NCBI GenBank assembly: GCA_047967505.1
Contig: CM106538.1
Strand: one strand, 5' to 3'
Length of the DNA: 64,000 nucleotides
Source of the DNA: Dipteris shenzhenensis
Lineage: Eukaryota > Polypodiophyta > Polypodiopsida > Gleicheniales
A model generated the notes under the pieces. That model was not told where the DNA came from. It ran no database searches and was given only the letters and a program-made list of their open reading frames with translations. Positions within the stretch are counted from its first letter, which is position 1. Each line of letters begins with the position of its first letter. The position numbers and the translations under genes were made by a program. This document shows, in pieces, positions 43,646 to 55,389 of this stretch.

Positions 43646-43801
43646 ACTGGTCACCTCTGCTCAATATCACTTAGTAGACTCATAAATTGGCTATTTTGGG
43701 AACACTAGATGTGTAAGTTCTACATAATAAACCTCTAAATTCCCCAAGGTTATAAGTGGTGACCTCTACTCTCCATACATCATGGGTAAATTTACAAAAA
43801 A
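43646..43801 (-). repeat. Dispersed repeat, copy 2 (inverted relative to copy 1)
   Basis: Reverse complement of 17890-18052 with scattered differences. It abuts the 3' truncation point of Gypsy-2. Confidence 0.8.
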
Positions 43802-44175
43802 ATGGATCACCCTACAAAAAAATACATCATGTTGCACCAGGATCTTCTCCTTAGAAGCACCAAAAGACATGTGTCCTATCTTCCAATAGCTGACTGCATC
43901 ACTCTTTCTAAACCATGATCTCCCGAGTATGGCTGGATAACTCCTACCTGTATCTTCAATGTCCACTAGATAGAAATTGATAGTGATGGTCAACCCATTG
44001 ACAGTGATGGGCAAATCCTCAATGACTCCCAGGGTGGCGAGTCATCAACCATCTGCTACCTTGATTCGAGTGGAGGAATGCCTTGTGCATTTCAAATTCA
44101 ATTTCTTCATGATACGAGGCACCATGATATTACATGCAGCTCCCCCATTGACACATACACTTTTGACACAGCAAT
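43802..44175 (-). pseudogene. Gypsy-2 protease fragment (active site lost)
   Basis: The minus strand reads 'VNGGAACNIMVPRIMKKLNL', where the family has VDTGAA, so both the catalytic Asp and the Thr are changed. After 'IKVADG' two stops follow, then 'LATLGVIEDLPITVNGLTIT' and 'YPAILGRSWFRKSDAVSYW', the flap and ILGRPWL blocks. Not catalytic. Confidence 0.75.
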
Positions 44176-44416
44176 TATCTATGATGACATCTATTGTATG
44201 CAGGTGTCGATCAATTTCTTCAAAGATAGAAGAAACCTCTCATACCTTTCCCTTTTTCTTACTCTTCCTTGTTGAGAGCCCTTGCTGCAACTCACGTCTC
44301 ACCTTAGGGCTTAATGCTATTAGTTGAGGAAGCGTGATGCTCAAAGACCGATGAGCAAGGCCCTGAATGACCGAATAGTCCTCTTGTCCCGAGCCGATGG
44401 GAAAATTCGAGGGCAA

Positions 44417-45560
44417 TCACTTACTCCTGTGAGGTCTTTTAGTTTTCTCTATTGGTGAGTCTGCCATCTCAGCATCTATGGGCTCTGAGAAGGACACCTT
44501 CTTCCTGGGGTGGCCCGATCCACGGTTTGGAGAGGGGTATGAGGTGGTACGACTTCTTTTCCTCAGATCAAGGATCTCTACGTCAGAATCCTCGGTGCCT
44601 GATTCACTTAGAAGATTCACCCTTGGAATATTGGGGCATTCCGTGCAATAATGACACTTCTGGTGGCACTCATAGCACACAACATTGGCACGTTCTCTTG
44701 GAGGGCAATTGGCTTTATTTTTGATGCCCACCATCTCAAGCCGAAGATCATTCAATGCCTTGGCTAGGTCATTGACTCTGGGTTCTTTAGCAGGAGGGGC
44801 CGGGGGAGTAGGAAGGAGGGGGGCTCATGGGTGAGGTTGGGGAAATCTTCCAGGCGGAGGTTGAGGATATACTCCTTATTGAGGGTAAGCATCTAAGGGA
44901 GGACCATACATTTGAGGTGGAGGTGGTGGATACATCCCTGATGGGGGGTGGGGGTATGCCCCTGAGTGGGACCCCCACGTTGTTGTTGCAAGAATTGAGG
45001 GGTTGAGGAGGGACAATCATCTTCTTTGAAGCGGGGTTAGATTGAACTTTATCAAACTTTGAGCAATCTCATGTGCTAGCACCATGCTTTCTGGATTCTC
45101 CCATTTAAGCTTGAGGCAGAATTCATCACTTGCTTCTGCTACGAGGTAGCCTAGAACATGCTGAGTCATTCCAGCTTAAAATCCGGCGTTGTCCTCCCGC
45201 GTGGCAATTAAATGGTCCAAGAGCACGACCGCTTGATCCACATATCGACGCGTTGTCCCACCTTCTGACTGCTTCAGGTTTGCCACCTATAAGTACACAT
45301 TCTCCGACTCCTCTTCTTTGCTGAAATACTCGATCATAGCTACTGTCAACCTCGGCCAACTTTGGCAAACTTCGGCTTGCTTCTCGTACCACCTTAAGCC
45401 AAACCCTCTAGAAATGTGGGAAGAACCAACAGCCCTCTATCTTCATTAAGAAAGTTGAGAGAAACACAATGGCGCTTGAAGGCCACAAGATTCTCATTTG
45501 GATTTTCTTCCACCCGACCACAAAACATGGCAATGTCAGCCATGCTTGGAAGATGGAAAA
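44417..45560 (-). pseudogene. Gypsy-2 gag with zinc knuckle
   Basis: Capsid-type text 'NENLVAFKRHCVSLNFLNED' and 'LVLPTFLEGLA' matches gypsy gag (WxxLxxxFxxxF...L.TFL.GLA). After a decayed Pro/Gly-rich stretch (44800-45020), the frame 44417-44755 holds 'NVVCYECHQKCHYCTEC', a CX2CX4HX4C knuckle in which the usual Gly before His is Cys, then an acidic/basic linker ending 'KTKRPHRSK'. Nucleic-acid binding is expected of the intact family. Confidence 0.75.
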
Positions 45561-45799
45561 GAGAGAGACGAAATGAGGCCTATCTATTGGCAAACAATGG
45601 AAAGAGGTAGCTTGAACTGAAAATCAGGTAAAGATACATCTACAAAGCACACATAGGCAAGGTAGGGTGTGACTAGTGTATTGTGAAATATTATATGGGA
45701 AGAATCTTCAGCATAGAATAGCTCATAAACAATCTTAAAAGGACCAACCCTCATGATATTGCATCCATCTTTACAAGCTAGGGTTAGAGATGTGGCGTT

Positions 45800-46594
45800 G
45801 CATGAGGTTGTTCATCAAGGCAAACAAGAATGCCATGACAAATGTCAACAGTTGGAGAGCTTGTACATCACCTTCAGCTTCTTCCAATTCTTGTAGTCAC
45901 CATGCTATTTCTTCAAGGGGTGTGCGGTTTGGCATCCTTCTTTTGTGCAATGTCCTTAAGGACCTTTCTAATGATCTTTCGAAGTCGGTAAACTCGTATC
46001 AAATATACCTAACACTTAGTTTCATGATGACCACAACCTTTGCATTCCTTACAAATGATCATAGTCATTCGTGCCTTGCAACTTTGTTGGGCGGTGCTTC
46101 ACTCGCTTCATGTGTGATTGAAGTACAAGCTTCACGTGCCAAGAAATCAGCAACTATATTTTGAGCTCGAGGGATATGCTGAATTTTTACCTTTTCAAAT
46201 TGTTGGCAAAGTTCCAATGCTTGTTGATGTCATGTAACCAAGCCTTCGCTCCGCACCTTCCACCTTCCACTAACTTGTTCACACACGAGTTGAGAATCTC
46301 CTTGCACCTCAAGTTTCTTGATGCAATGTTCTTGTACCTTTTGAGTGCCGAGTACTCAGCTTGGTTGCAAGTACTTGTTGGTGTAGACTTGCTATAACAA
46401 TACACCTCATCCCCTGGTGAAGTGAGCTTTACACCCACACTAGCAGCCTTGGTCGAAGGTTTGTATGTGCCATCAAATTGGAGGAGCCAAGATGTCATCA
46501 CACCAAGACTAAAATCCGGACATCCCAAGTTTCTCGGTAGTCCAAGATAGGTAGAAGGAGAGGGTGGGCAGAATTCACTACTTGAACAAGGCAT
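45800..46594 (-). pseudogene. Gypsy-3 RNase H fragment
   Basis: 'WLLQFDGTYKPSTKAASVGV' with 'KLTSPGDEVYCYSKSTPTST' and 'CNQAEYSALKR' matches the RNase H used by gypsy elements with a second RVT_3-type domain (FDGS...GAGVVL.SP.G...NNxAEYxAL). Lower down (about 46060-46160) 'KVKIQHIPRAQNIVADFLAR' is the closing HVPRxxNxxADxLA block. The order places it 3' of RT in an element lying 5' of Gypsy-2 on the same strand, so it is a separate insertion. Confidence 0.75.
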
Positions 46595-47330
46595 TCAGCA
46601 CCAAATAAACTTGCAATCCTTTGTTGATAGTTTATCTTTAGACAAAAAGAATTACAACTTGAAGCTCAAAATGAGGCACAAAAGATTGATTAGGTAGAAA
46701 GAGATTCTTTGGTCGAAACATTACCAATCATAGCCGGGCCCTAGAAATCTTTGTAGTGAGATCGAGAAGAAATCATTCAAGATGAGCTTATCCATAGGAA
46801 TAAATAAGCAGATACACCAAATCTTCCCCCAAGCTTGGGGAGCATCCCACCCTTTGAAGAATGTCACCCTTTTAATTACCTCCGATGTAGCAAGTAGCTC
46901 GATCACCGCACAATGAGTAGAATTAAAGTCAAAGTCCTCCCAGTGTATCACTAGTTCTTCACCTTGAATCATCCATGGTGTATCATCCCACCCATCGTCT
47001 CCTTGAACCATGCATTGTACAATCAGTTGTTGAAGATTGATATGAAGATCAAGAAAGAGATCTCACCAATTGGTAGCCGTAATGAGCAGAGGACCAAGCA
47101 CCAAATCCTTGAACTCGTCGAGAAGTGACATAAATATCCACCCTCCTCGTGTGGCATGCATCCAAGGAGTAAACTTGAAAAAGTTCAGAATCTACGATCT
47201 AGTTTCAGATATGAATAGAGCACATGAAATGAAGTACTTTTGCTTTTTACAACAAGAGGAAACTCCCTACGGTTAGAGAGTTACAGTTCATGAGATTTCA
47301 CCATATAAGCAATATCATTACACTTTCATC
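46595..47330 (-). other. Possible Gypsy-3 upstream region
   Basis: A 96-codon minus-strand ORF (46721-47011) has 'WDDTPWMIQGEELVIHWEDF' and 'FKGWDAPQAWGKIWCICLFI', which reads like a protein but lacks a family signature. It precedes Gypsy-3 RNase H in the same direction. Unassigned. Confidence 0.25.
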
Positions 47331-47337
47331 ACTTCCT

Positions 47338-47415
47338 ATTTGCTGGCCCATTGGTAAGTCTTCCTTTTGTGAATGGGGAGGTCTTGGGTTCAATTCCCAC
47401 TCCTTAATAAAAAAA
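47338..47415 (+). repeat. tRNA-like promoter boxes, possible SINE head
   Basis: TGGCCCATTGGTAAG (47344-47358) resembles an RNA polymerase III A box and GGTTCAATTCC (47388-47398) a B box (GGTTCGANTCC). The spacing is about right for a tRNA, and an A-rich tract follows the B box. The cloverleaf is not intact, so this is not a working tRNA gene. A tRNA-derived SINE head is the likeliest reading; the 3' end is not defined. Confidence 0.5.
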
Positions 47416-47914
47416 GAGGAGAGGAGAGGAGAGAAAGAGGAGGAGAAGAAGAAGATAGAAGGGGGGGCGGGAGGGTGTGCGAGGTCTATTGTAGATGCGC
47501 AGGAGTAGTTTTGTGTGGCACTGCACAGACGATGCGTAGAAGCGATTTTGCATACGCGGTTGACCAGAAGATGCATGTTGCCACACAAAAGGTGGGCAAG
47601 AATCCAAAAGATGTGCAAGAACTACATGCGGAGGGTGCAAAAACTAAGAAGTTCTACAGTCGTAGAGATGGAGAACTGCGAGCAGAAGACACGCAAATTG
47701 GAGGCACAGAAGTAGAGAACCGCACATGGAAGTGCTGCAGAACTACACCCAACCGTAGGAGTAACGAATTTTATGCCACTAGCCATGGAGATTTCGATCC
47801 CAGTAGCCACACCAATTCTATTAACTAGAAAAGAATTCGAGGCATGATGCTAAATGCGAGGCATGGCGACGCTCGAGGCCATAGAGGAAAAGGGAATGTG
47901 AGAAAAGAAGCAAA

Positions 47915-48860
47915 TACTTGCATTGGAAAGCATGCATGGCAACCTTTCTTGAATGGTATGGTTCATCTTTTCTGCAACTGGATTTTGCTCTAGAGTAAGA
48001 GGGGATGTGAGCTCCCTCTTAATCCCACGTGTATCACAGAAATGCTAAAAGTCATGAGAGAGATACTCTCCACCATTGTCAACTGTAGGCATTTAAGCGT
48101 TCTACGTGACTGATTCTCAACCAAGGCCAGCCATTTCTGAAATACCTGGAACACATCACTCTTCTGAGCTATAGCATAAGCCCACACTTTCCTAGTTGCA
48201 TCATCAATGAATGTCACATAGTATTCAGCCCAGCCTAATGACCATATAGGCATGGGACCACATACGTCTGAATGCACCAAATCAAGCTTTTCAAACTCTT
48301 TCTTTCCCCTTCTTTTATGGGCTGATTTAGTCTGCTTCCCATAAAGACAGTGCTCACAAAATTCAAAATCAGAGAAACTCAAATGCGGTACATAACCCAA
48401 ATGGCATAAGAGTTTCATTCCATTCTGGCTCATGTGTCCCAACCTGCAATGCCACAAAGAAGTGCTTGGCTGCTCGATTATTGCAACAACATGATCAAAT
48501 ACCCCTGATACATGTAAGGGATACAAAGTCCCACACTTGGCACCCCTGGCCAAAAGCATAGAGCCCTTCTGAATTTTCCAACTCTGAAAGCCAAAAGTGG
48601 TGTGAAAACCAGCATCATCTAGCTGACCCACTGAAATAAGACTCTTAGTCAACTTAGGCACATGTCTCACATGTTTCAAAATAAATGTAGACCCATTTGC
48701 AAAAGAAAACTTTATGTCACCTACTCCCACTATGTCACATGCATAGTCATTTCCAAGATGCACACAACCTGTCTTTCCACTGTCATAACTAGAGAACCAT
48801 TCCCTATGGGGAGTAACATGGAATGAAGCACCAGAATCCAAAATCCAATCCTGGGAATAT
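47915..48860 (-). pseudogene. Copia-3 protease and integrase
   Basis: Starts with the protease 'LDSGASFHVTPHREWF' (Asp and Ser kept), then 'LKHVRHVPKLTKSLISVGQL' and the HHCC finger ('WHCRLGHMSQNGM', 'CEHCLYGKQ'). Next comes the catalytic core 'LVHSDVCGPM' and 'YVTFIDDATRKVWAYAI'. Frame is lost near 48100, but 'LEQNPVAEKMNHTIQERLPC' still carries the third catalytic region (Q.N.VAE..N). The sequence ends at 'MLSNA'. A frameshift also separates it from gag near 48890. Confidence 0.87.
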
Positions 48861-48956
48861 GCATCATCTGAAGTGGAAGCAACTCTGCAGATAAACTAGA
48901 CATGAAGAGGACGTCATTGTCACTATCATGTGTGACTGCATTGATCTCCTCGATCT

Positions 48957-49703
48957 TCACTTTTCTTTTGTCCTCCCTTGGACTCTCTTCCTTTTGATTT
49001 GCACCCCAATTTGCATTCTTTTTCTTATCCTTTGCTCCCTTTTCAGCTTGTAGCAATCCTTTTTCATATGGCCCTTCTTGCCACAGTGGTAACACTCAAT
49101 GTTCTGTGCCCTCGATTTGCTACGAGACTTTCCTCTTTCTTGGGACTTCCCTTTGAACTGTGATCTGCCCCTTTGCACATTTAAGGCTACATCCTGCTTG
49201 TTGCCATCCATAGACTTCCATCTAATCTCCTCGGCCAACAAGCTACCCACAACATCATCAAATTTCAATACTCCACCAGGTGCAGAGTTACTGACAGTTG
49301 TATGGAAGGTATCCCATGAGGATGGCAATGAACATAAGAGAAATATTGCCTTGGCCATCTTCTAAGCCTGAAGCTAGCTGAAAATAATATTGAATTCATT
49401 CAAGTGAGAAGCAATGGAGACCCCTTCCTTCATCTATAGCTCCTTCCATAGTCTGTTGATTTACTACTGTGAAATAAACTGACTCTGCAAGATGAAGTCT
49501 AATAGTAGACTTTGCTAATGCATCCAACTCATTCCAATCATCCTTAGACATATTTGCAAGCTTAGCTTCAATCCCTGCCAAGGGTTTAATCTGCTTCTTT
49601 TGAATAAGCACATCCCTTCTCTATTCTTTCCACAAAGAAAACTTTGTCCCATCAAACTTTTTAATGTTGAAAACTCCTTTTCAGACATGGAAGAGGATGC
49701 CAT
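48957..49703 (-). pseudogene. Copia-3 gag
   Basis: Begins 'MASSSMSEKEF' as in Copia-1, with a frame change soon after, then 'IKPLAGIEAKLANMSKDDWN' (49396-49611). Beyond a further break, 48957-49358 covers the capsid end 'LCSSLPSSWDTFHTTVSN', a basic Ser/Arg stretch and the complete knuckle 'CYHCGKKGHMKKDC'. The Lys-rich linker after it is the part deleted in Copia-1. Confidence 0.85.
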
Positions 49704-51161
49704 GATGCAAATAAAGCAAAATCCCAAATGCTAGTGCCTGTAAGAGAGAATCACACCAAAAACCAAGTGCACCCAAATGTGTATGCCACAATAGACTGAA
49801 ATATCACCAAAACTCAAAGCTCAAAGCTCAAAGCATCAAAAAAGATGCAGCTGACTCATGAGCATGTACTATGCATCCATATGAGCAAATCTGGCCCAAA
49901 AGAAAATGCCAATTGCAATGGCAATCCAAAATGCCAATAAGTGCCGAATGGCTCAAGCATAAACACCGTCCATGGGCATATGCATCAATAATCTCATCCA
50001 AGAGAGCATAACACTATCAGTGCATCACCTGCAATGTGTCAAAGCTGTCCCTCAACATAATATAGCATCCATGTGCAAAGCGTCCATAAAAATAGCATCC
50101 CACAAGGCAATCTAGGCCTATCAACGCATCCAATAAGGATCAGAATGCATCCAAATGGCCTATAAATCAATCACTGCAACCCAATGCACACCACAAATGA
50201 GCGCACATGACTCAAACTACAACCAGAGTGATCTGCATAAGGTATGCTCAAGAAATCATGGTCCCATGGAAAAGACCACTACTGAAAATAGAACCTGAGA
50301 TGCCTCAGAACATGGGCACCATTGCATAATCGGACTCAGCAAGAAAATCTGCAGATATCTCTCTTCTGACAAAACTCCAAAATCCCAACCGATGAGTGAG
50401 AAATGCGAGTCAACACTTATCCACTGCCATGTGGCATAAATCTAAGGTTTCAAAATCTTAGAATGAAAAATGCATAACAAAGAAACGAAATCGAATACAC
50501 AGAGATCTATAACTTTGAAAATACTCCACTGAATCATACAAGAACTAATAGGTAGGGGTTTTTGGGCGTCTGAAACGCAATGAGACAGACGGTTTTGGAA
50601 ACCGTGGTCTCAATCACTGAGTCCAACACATGGACTGAAAAACGTTTTTGGAAATAGAGCTATTTGTAAACTCCACCGGAGTGCAAATGATGAGCAACAT
50701 AGAAGTTTTAAAACCTCCTGAGTCCACCGGAATTGACAGATCTGCAAATGGTTGCTCCAAACTTGAGTTCCAACATCCGAGCAAAAAAATGTAGGAACTG
50801 ACACAATGAGTCAAAAATCCAATGAAATGATCCCAAATTCAATAATGAAGGTGTTTCCAAGCTCCTGAAGTGAAGTGGAGACCAAAAGCAAGCAATAGTT
50901 GCCTCTACAAGTTAACACCGAGTCTCTATCATCAAACAAAACAGGAAAAACCTCAAAAAACGACTTTTTCTTTGAAAACACTTAACAAGCTCTCAAAACC
51001 ACTTCGCAAAACCAAAGTGACTTGTCCAAAGGTTCCTCCAAGGTCTATGCACACTCGGATGCAAGTAAAGTCGCCCACAAAGCTTCCCACAGAGCTTCTC
51101 CTTCCTCCCATAAACCTGCTCAGCTTCCAAGCATTCATGCACGCTCAACTAGATCACCCAG

Positions 51162-51173
51162 GCTCTGATACCA
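51162..51173 (-). other. Copia-3 primer-binding site
   Basis: The minus strand reads TGGTATCAGAGC two bases inside the LTR, the canonical Met-tRNA complement. Confidence 0.9.
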
Positions 51174-51175
51174 GT

Positions 51176-51345
51176 TGAGAGTGCTCTCAACGAAAGTAAG
51201 AACAGAAGAGGGAGAGAGAGAAACAGAGAGCCACACAAGTTTTGGTGGGTGCAAAACACCCTAATCTTCTTTTTTATTCATTTATATATGCATTTGAGTA
51301 TTGTACATAACCGGGGTAAAGGCACAGTGACCTTTAACCCCCACA
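51176..51345 (-). repeat. Copia-3 5' LTR
   Basis: 170 bp, TGTGGGGGTTAAAGG...CTCTCA on the minus strand. Matches 1879-2050. Confidence 0.88.
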
Positions 51346-51884
51346 CCCTGGGCCCTATGCACACCATATTTTATTATACTATTGCCACACATACAAGCAC
51401 ACGCATATATTTATGCCTTTTACCTTGGTCAAATTTATCCATAACAGTACTTTATTTTGTAGATAATATACACATTATCCATGACTCAAGTTGACATAGA
51501 CATCCCAATCATCATTGACATGCTCATAGATCCCAAGCTCATATTATTCTCCAAGTTTATATCTCACAAGTAAATGAAAATGTCATTACATTGATCTAAG
51601 CATTGGAGAAAATTATGCTAAATGCTATATTGTCCTAAGTAAGGTCTTTTTGGTTAATCAATTATGCAAACCTAGGTAGGAGTAGGACCAGGAGCTGTTG
51701 ACATCTTGAAACAGCTTAACCATTTAGCTTTACCTTTACTAGCTTACCAAAACAATTAACTTTACTATCTTACCAAAACAATTTGCAAGGTCTTGTATGA
51801 ATATTGGAAATGTATGTTTTACTTGAACTATCATAGTGCAATCAAGAACAGAACCATTCCTTAACCCTCGTAAATGCTAGACTC
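51346..51884. other. No feature recognised
   Basis: AT-rich DNA between the Copia-3 LTR and the telomere-like block. It contains a small local duplication (AACTTTACTA(G/T)CTTACCAAAA, 51725-51785). Confidence 0.5.
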
Positions 51885-52075
51885 TAAACCCTAGATCTTT
51901 AACCTTGGACCCTAGATACTAAATCCTAAAACCTAGATCTTAAACCCTTTAAAATCCTAAACCTAGACCCTAGACCCTAAACCATAAACCTAAACCCTAA
52001 ACCCTAAACCCTAAACCCTAGACCCATAAACCCGAGATCATAGATCCTAAACCCTAAACCCATCAACAACAGGTA
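51885..52075. repeat. Interstitial telomere-type repeats (CCCTAAA)n
   Basis: About 190 bp of perfect and degenerate CCCTAAA units, best at 51992-52020 (four consecutive units), with variants such as CCCTAGA and CCTAAAC around. CCCTAAA/TTTAGGG is the Arabidopsis-type telomere motif. It lies between Copia-3 and Gypsy-4, far from any chromosome end that the sequence shows. Confidence 0.9.
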
Positions 52076-53212
52076 CATCATCTCCCACATCTATGTCTAC
52101 CTTTTGTGCCATAGGTGTCCCATTATCCTTTTTCTTCTTTTCCTTAGACTCTCTAGTGCTGGCCAATTTACTCCATTCCTTCCTAAGTTTTGAAGAGAGT
52201 GCCAAAAGCTGCCCGAATGTGATTTGTGCAATCTTCTCTCTAAGGTCTGTCAATAGATCATAACTAAGAGTCCCTTGTCCAAGAGGAAAATCAGATTGTC
52301 CAATCTTTCTTCGGGATGACCTTTTCTTCTTTCCTCTTCCTCGTCACTCCTAGTTTTACGACTTCTTGTCATCAATGACATCAAAGTTTCTTCCTCATCT
52401 TCCTCCTCTGAACGTGTTCTAAGAGTACTTTTCTTTTTTTCAATTTTAGACATTCGGGACGATAGTGTCCCTTCTCTTGACATTCATAACAGGTAACATT
52501 GCTTTTATCCCTAGGCTTATCCTCAGTTTGTGGAGCCCTAGGTGGCTTGGCTTCACTAAGTGCAACTTCAAATCAGCAAATTCTGCCATCAATTGTGCAA
52601 TATTATGATCCAGTGAGGGAGCAGATACTTGGGATGTTAGGCTACCTCTACCTGATGTGCCGGAGTCATGACACTTGTAGATGGCTAAAATGCAAGCTCA
52701 ATTTGATGGGCCGCCTCCTTCAAAGCAATGCGAAGAGCCTCTTTGAAATTACTGAGATTTTTGCTTAGAACCTTTCCACGCAAGGTAGAATCCAAACCAT
52801 AAACAAATTTGCTCATCTTGAGATGTTCCATTGCCAATGAACCTTTAGAATTTTCCGTAGAAGATAAAGAAGACTCAACCATATGCAAAGCAGCTTGTTG
52901 GTACTTGATGAATAAATCCTCATACCTCATAGCGAAGGTCAAAACTAACTCTCCTTCCTTTTGGAAAATCTTCTCCAGCTGCAATAACAAGGAATTTGGT
53001 GACTCCGATGTCCCAAATCTCTTCTTCATTGCCTCAACCAAGCTTTCCCAATCATCCTTGGTATCTTTTGGCAAGGCCTCGTACCAAGTTAAGGCCACAC
53101 CCTCCAAGAAATCTGGAAGTATCTCAGCATGTTTCTTCATAGACACACCAGTCAAGCGGCATGCTCCATTAAATTCCCGAAGGTAACTCCTTGTCTTCTC
53201 CTTCTGATCCAC
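52047..53212 (-). pseudogene. Gypsy-4 gag and pre-protease region
   Basis: The 175-codon open frame 52685-53212 has 'FLEGVALTWYEALPKDTKDD' and 'WESLVEAMKKRFGTSESPNS' and 'YGLDSTLRGKV', a clear gypsy capsid (LxGxAxxWYxxLP...W.xLxxAFxxRF). Next a knuckle 'CYECQEKGHYRPEC' (about 52455-52496). Then an acidic/basic linker (52250-52483), and 'ITFGQLLALSSKLRKEW' (52047-52253), typical of the segment before protease in Tat-like elements. The element ends in the telomere-like block. Stops occur between the parts. Confidence 0.82.
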
Positions 53213-53324
53213 GGAACACTAGAATGTTCTACATCTTGCATAAAAAATGAGCACAAACAAAAAATTCTTTGCTTGTAAACAAGCTAAGATCATGAGGTTA
53301 TGATAGAAAAATCCTAGGCAAAAC

Positions 53325-53343
53325 CTACTCGACGTCTCCGCCA
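53325..53343 (-). other. Gypsy-4 candidate primer-binding site
   Basis: The minus strand reads CTTTTGGCGGAGACGTCGAG. Gypsy Tat-like elements typically have a TTTGGCGxxx... primer site just after the LTR. The tRNA was not identified. Confidence 0.4.
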
Positions 53344-53348
53344 AAAGA

Positions 53349-55389
53349 TGTGACACAGAATTTGGGGGCTTAAATCCAGTCACTTATTAGAGTTAAAAGA
53401 ACAAGAGGAAAAGGAAAATAGACGAATCAAGGCAAGATAAAGATATAAACATCAAAGGTGAGATCATAGTTAAAAATGGGAAAGAGGAAAGGTTGCGGGG
53501 AAGCATTGATTTTTGCCAAGAGTTCGGCGCGAAACGTAAGAGCAAGCCTCTGTTAAAAGAAAATTTTCATACTAAGAACTACATGGATGGAAGTGAAGGG
53601 GCTGAATTGGTAGGGCACATTCTAACGTATGGGATTGTTGGATCGCATCATCTTCATAAAGCTCAACACAAGAGAACCCACAATTTTGAAAATAAAAATA
53701 CCGTTGTCATAGCATGGAAACAGCTCTTCCTTTAACACTCAAAACCTAAAACAAAGAACGCATGCTTCTAGGGTTTAAAAAGACAAGAATATTGACATAT
53801 AGTTCATGAAAAATGGAACAAGAGATGAGAAGTTAGGACCATTTTAGTAACAGACTCCAAAACTGTCTCAAATCCAAGTCTACTCTATTCTGCATACTGT
53901 AACATTTTCTCAACAAATCAAAACAGGGAAGTAAAGACATAAATGGATAGAACGGAAAGAGACAAAGATTTTGATATAGGTTTCCTACCAAAACGGAGTA
54001 CGGAGCAAGAAGTTATGGCCGTTTTGCAACCAGGTACCAAAACAATCCATGAGCGACTTTAGCAATAGGAAAAGGCAACGATTTCTCTTACTGAAGGGGT
54101 TGCTTCCACAGTACATATTGGAATGAGGTCGCCCTAAAGGTTAGAGAATCCCCTCATAACAAATCCCAAAACAAGCCATACATGAGCACAAACGGAGCTC
54201 CCGAGCGAAGAGGAAAAAAAGTATGAGAAAATGGGAAAAGAAGGGAAGATCTTGGTTCTGGAAGCCAGGAAAGCTTCCCAATGGGAGAGAACTACAAAGA
54301 AGAGAGGGACTAAGGCTCAAGGGAAAGGAGAGGCATGGAAGAAGCTAGATACAAGGCAACGGCAAGGCTACAAGGAGAAAATGAGATGCTTGAGAGAGAG
54401 GGGAGAGGCTTCTTTTATAGTGCAATTCTTACCTTCCTTCACCCTATTACATTTGCTGGCAGTAAATTCTTTCACCCCTTTGTGACATAAGGACATGGGT
54501 CACCATCAATTGTCCTTTTAGGAGGATTTTGACAAGTGTCCCATCGCAAGATGCTTCTTTATCTTTTTGAGTAGAAAAATCAATAGTCCTCTCACATGAA
54601 GCCCAAGAGGACCCTCCTCTTTTCCACATGTCAACATCCTCCACAATCAACATGAGAATTTTCGAAGGATTCCTTTTGACTCCACACTCCTCCACACTTT
54701 TCCACATGCCCTCCACGTGCTCTCCATGTGCACTCCCTGTTATTTTAGTACATTATTCTTTTGACCCACTCTAAATATATGACTCATTTCTATTTCCCAA
54801 TTACAAAGCAAATAATATATCTCCCAAACCATTCTATCCCTATACCAAGGTATTTATAATTCATACCCGTGGTATTTACAATGATGCACTCCACTCATAA
54901 TCACATTTGCAACCCTTTTCACTAATTATTCTAATTAGTGTCAAACCCACATTAATGATTACATGAAATAAAGTAGTCGACATTAAAAGATTGACAAGCC
55001 GCAACGAGAGTAGCCACAAAGAGCCATCTCCTGCCACCACCTTCTCCGTCACGCTTCTTAGTTCTTTGTCTCGATGGCTAGCTTTTATCACCTTGCGGGC
55101 CCCAAAAATCCTCCCACTGGTTTTAAAACAGAATATCATTTTTTGTTATCACACTATGCAAATGCACCATGGGAAATAAAAGGAAAATAGGATGGGACCG
55201 AGGTTTAGAGCATGAAGTGCTATTTCCCACTCTTGAGAACCATTGATGTGACATTTCCTTTATAGCATGTCTCATTTTCCCTTGGATCATTACGTCATGC
55301 ATCATAGAAAAAACTTCAGAATTAAGCTCTTCCAAGGGAAAAGCATCAAAATAGCCATCATTATTTCCCCACTTTTTCCCTCCATGACA
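53349..55389 (-). repeat. Gypsy-4 possible 5' LTR
   Basis: About 2.0 kb between a TGTCAT... start (the minus strand from 55389) and a ...TGTCACA end just before the candidate primer site. There is no coding and no second copy in the window to prove it. The length is acceptable for gypsy LTRs, but the outer boundary is a guess. Confidence 0.3.

Larger units (their letters stand above)
43802..45600 (-). mobile_element. Gypsy-2: Ty3/gypsy gag-protease remnant
   Basis: Reading leftward on the minus strand: gag (from 'MADIAMFCGRVEENPNENLV' at about 45545), a Pro-rich region, the zinc knuckle, a basic linker and the protease, then truncation next to the dispersed repeat. No LTR, RT or integrase. 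Stops and frame changes throughout gag show it is old. Confidence 0.75.
47915..51345 (-). mobile_element. Copia-3: 5' half of a Ty1/copia element, same family as Copia-1
   Basis: From the right: 5' LTR (51176-51345), Met-tRNA primer site (51162-51173), leader, gag, protease and integrase to 'RLPCMLSNA', where it stops at about 47915. RT, RNase H and 3' LTR are missing. It preserves the intact zinc knuckle, the DSGAS protease site and the integrase core that Copia-1 has lost, so it is the better template for this family's 5' half. Frameshifts still break gag and pol. Confidence 0.9.

Noticed and set aside
47344-47398. A functional tRNA gene
   Set aside because: A- and B-box-like sequences are present but acceptor and anticodon stems do not pair.
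47373-47828. 151-codon plus-strand ORF rich in Glu/Arg/Gly
   Set aside because: Begins inside the SINE-like head and runs through a purine-rich tract; no domain, and a minus-strand ORF of similar size overlaps it.
53493-54716. ORFs inside the possible Gypsy-4 LTR
   Set aside because: Short, no motifs, and in DNA better explained as LTR/leader.
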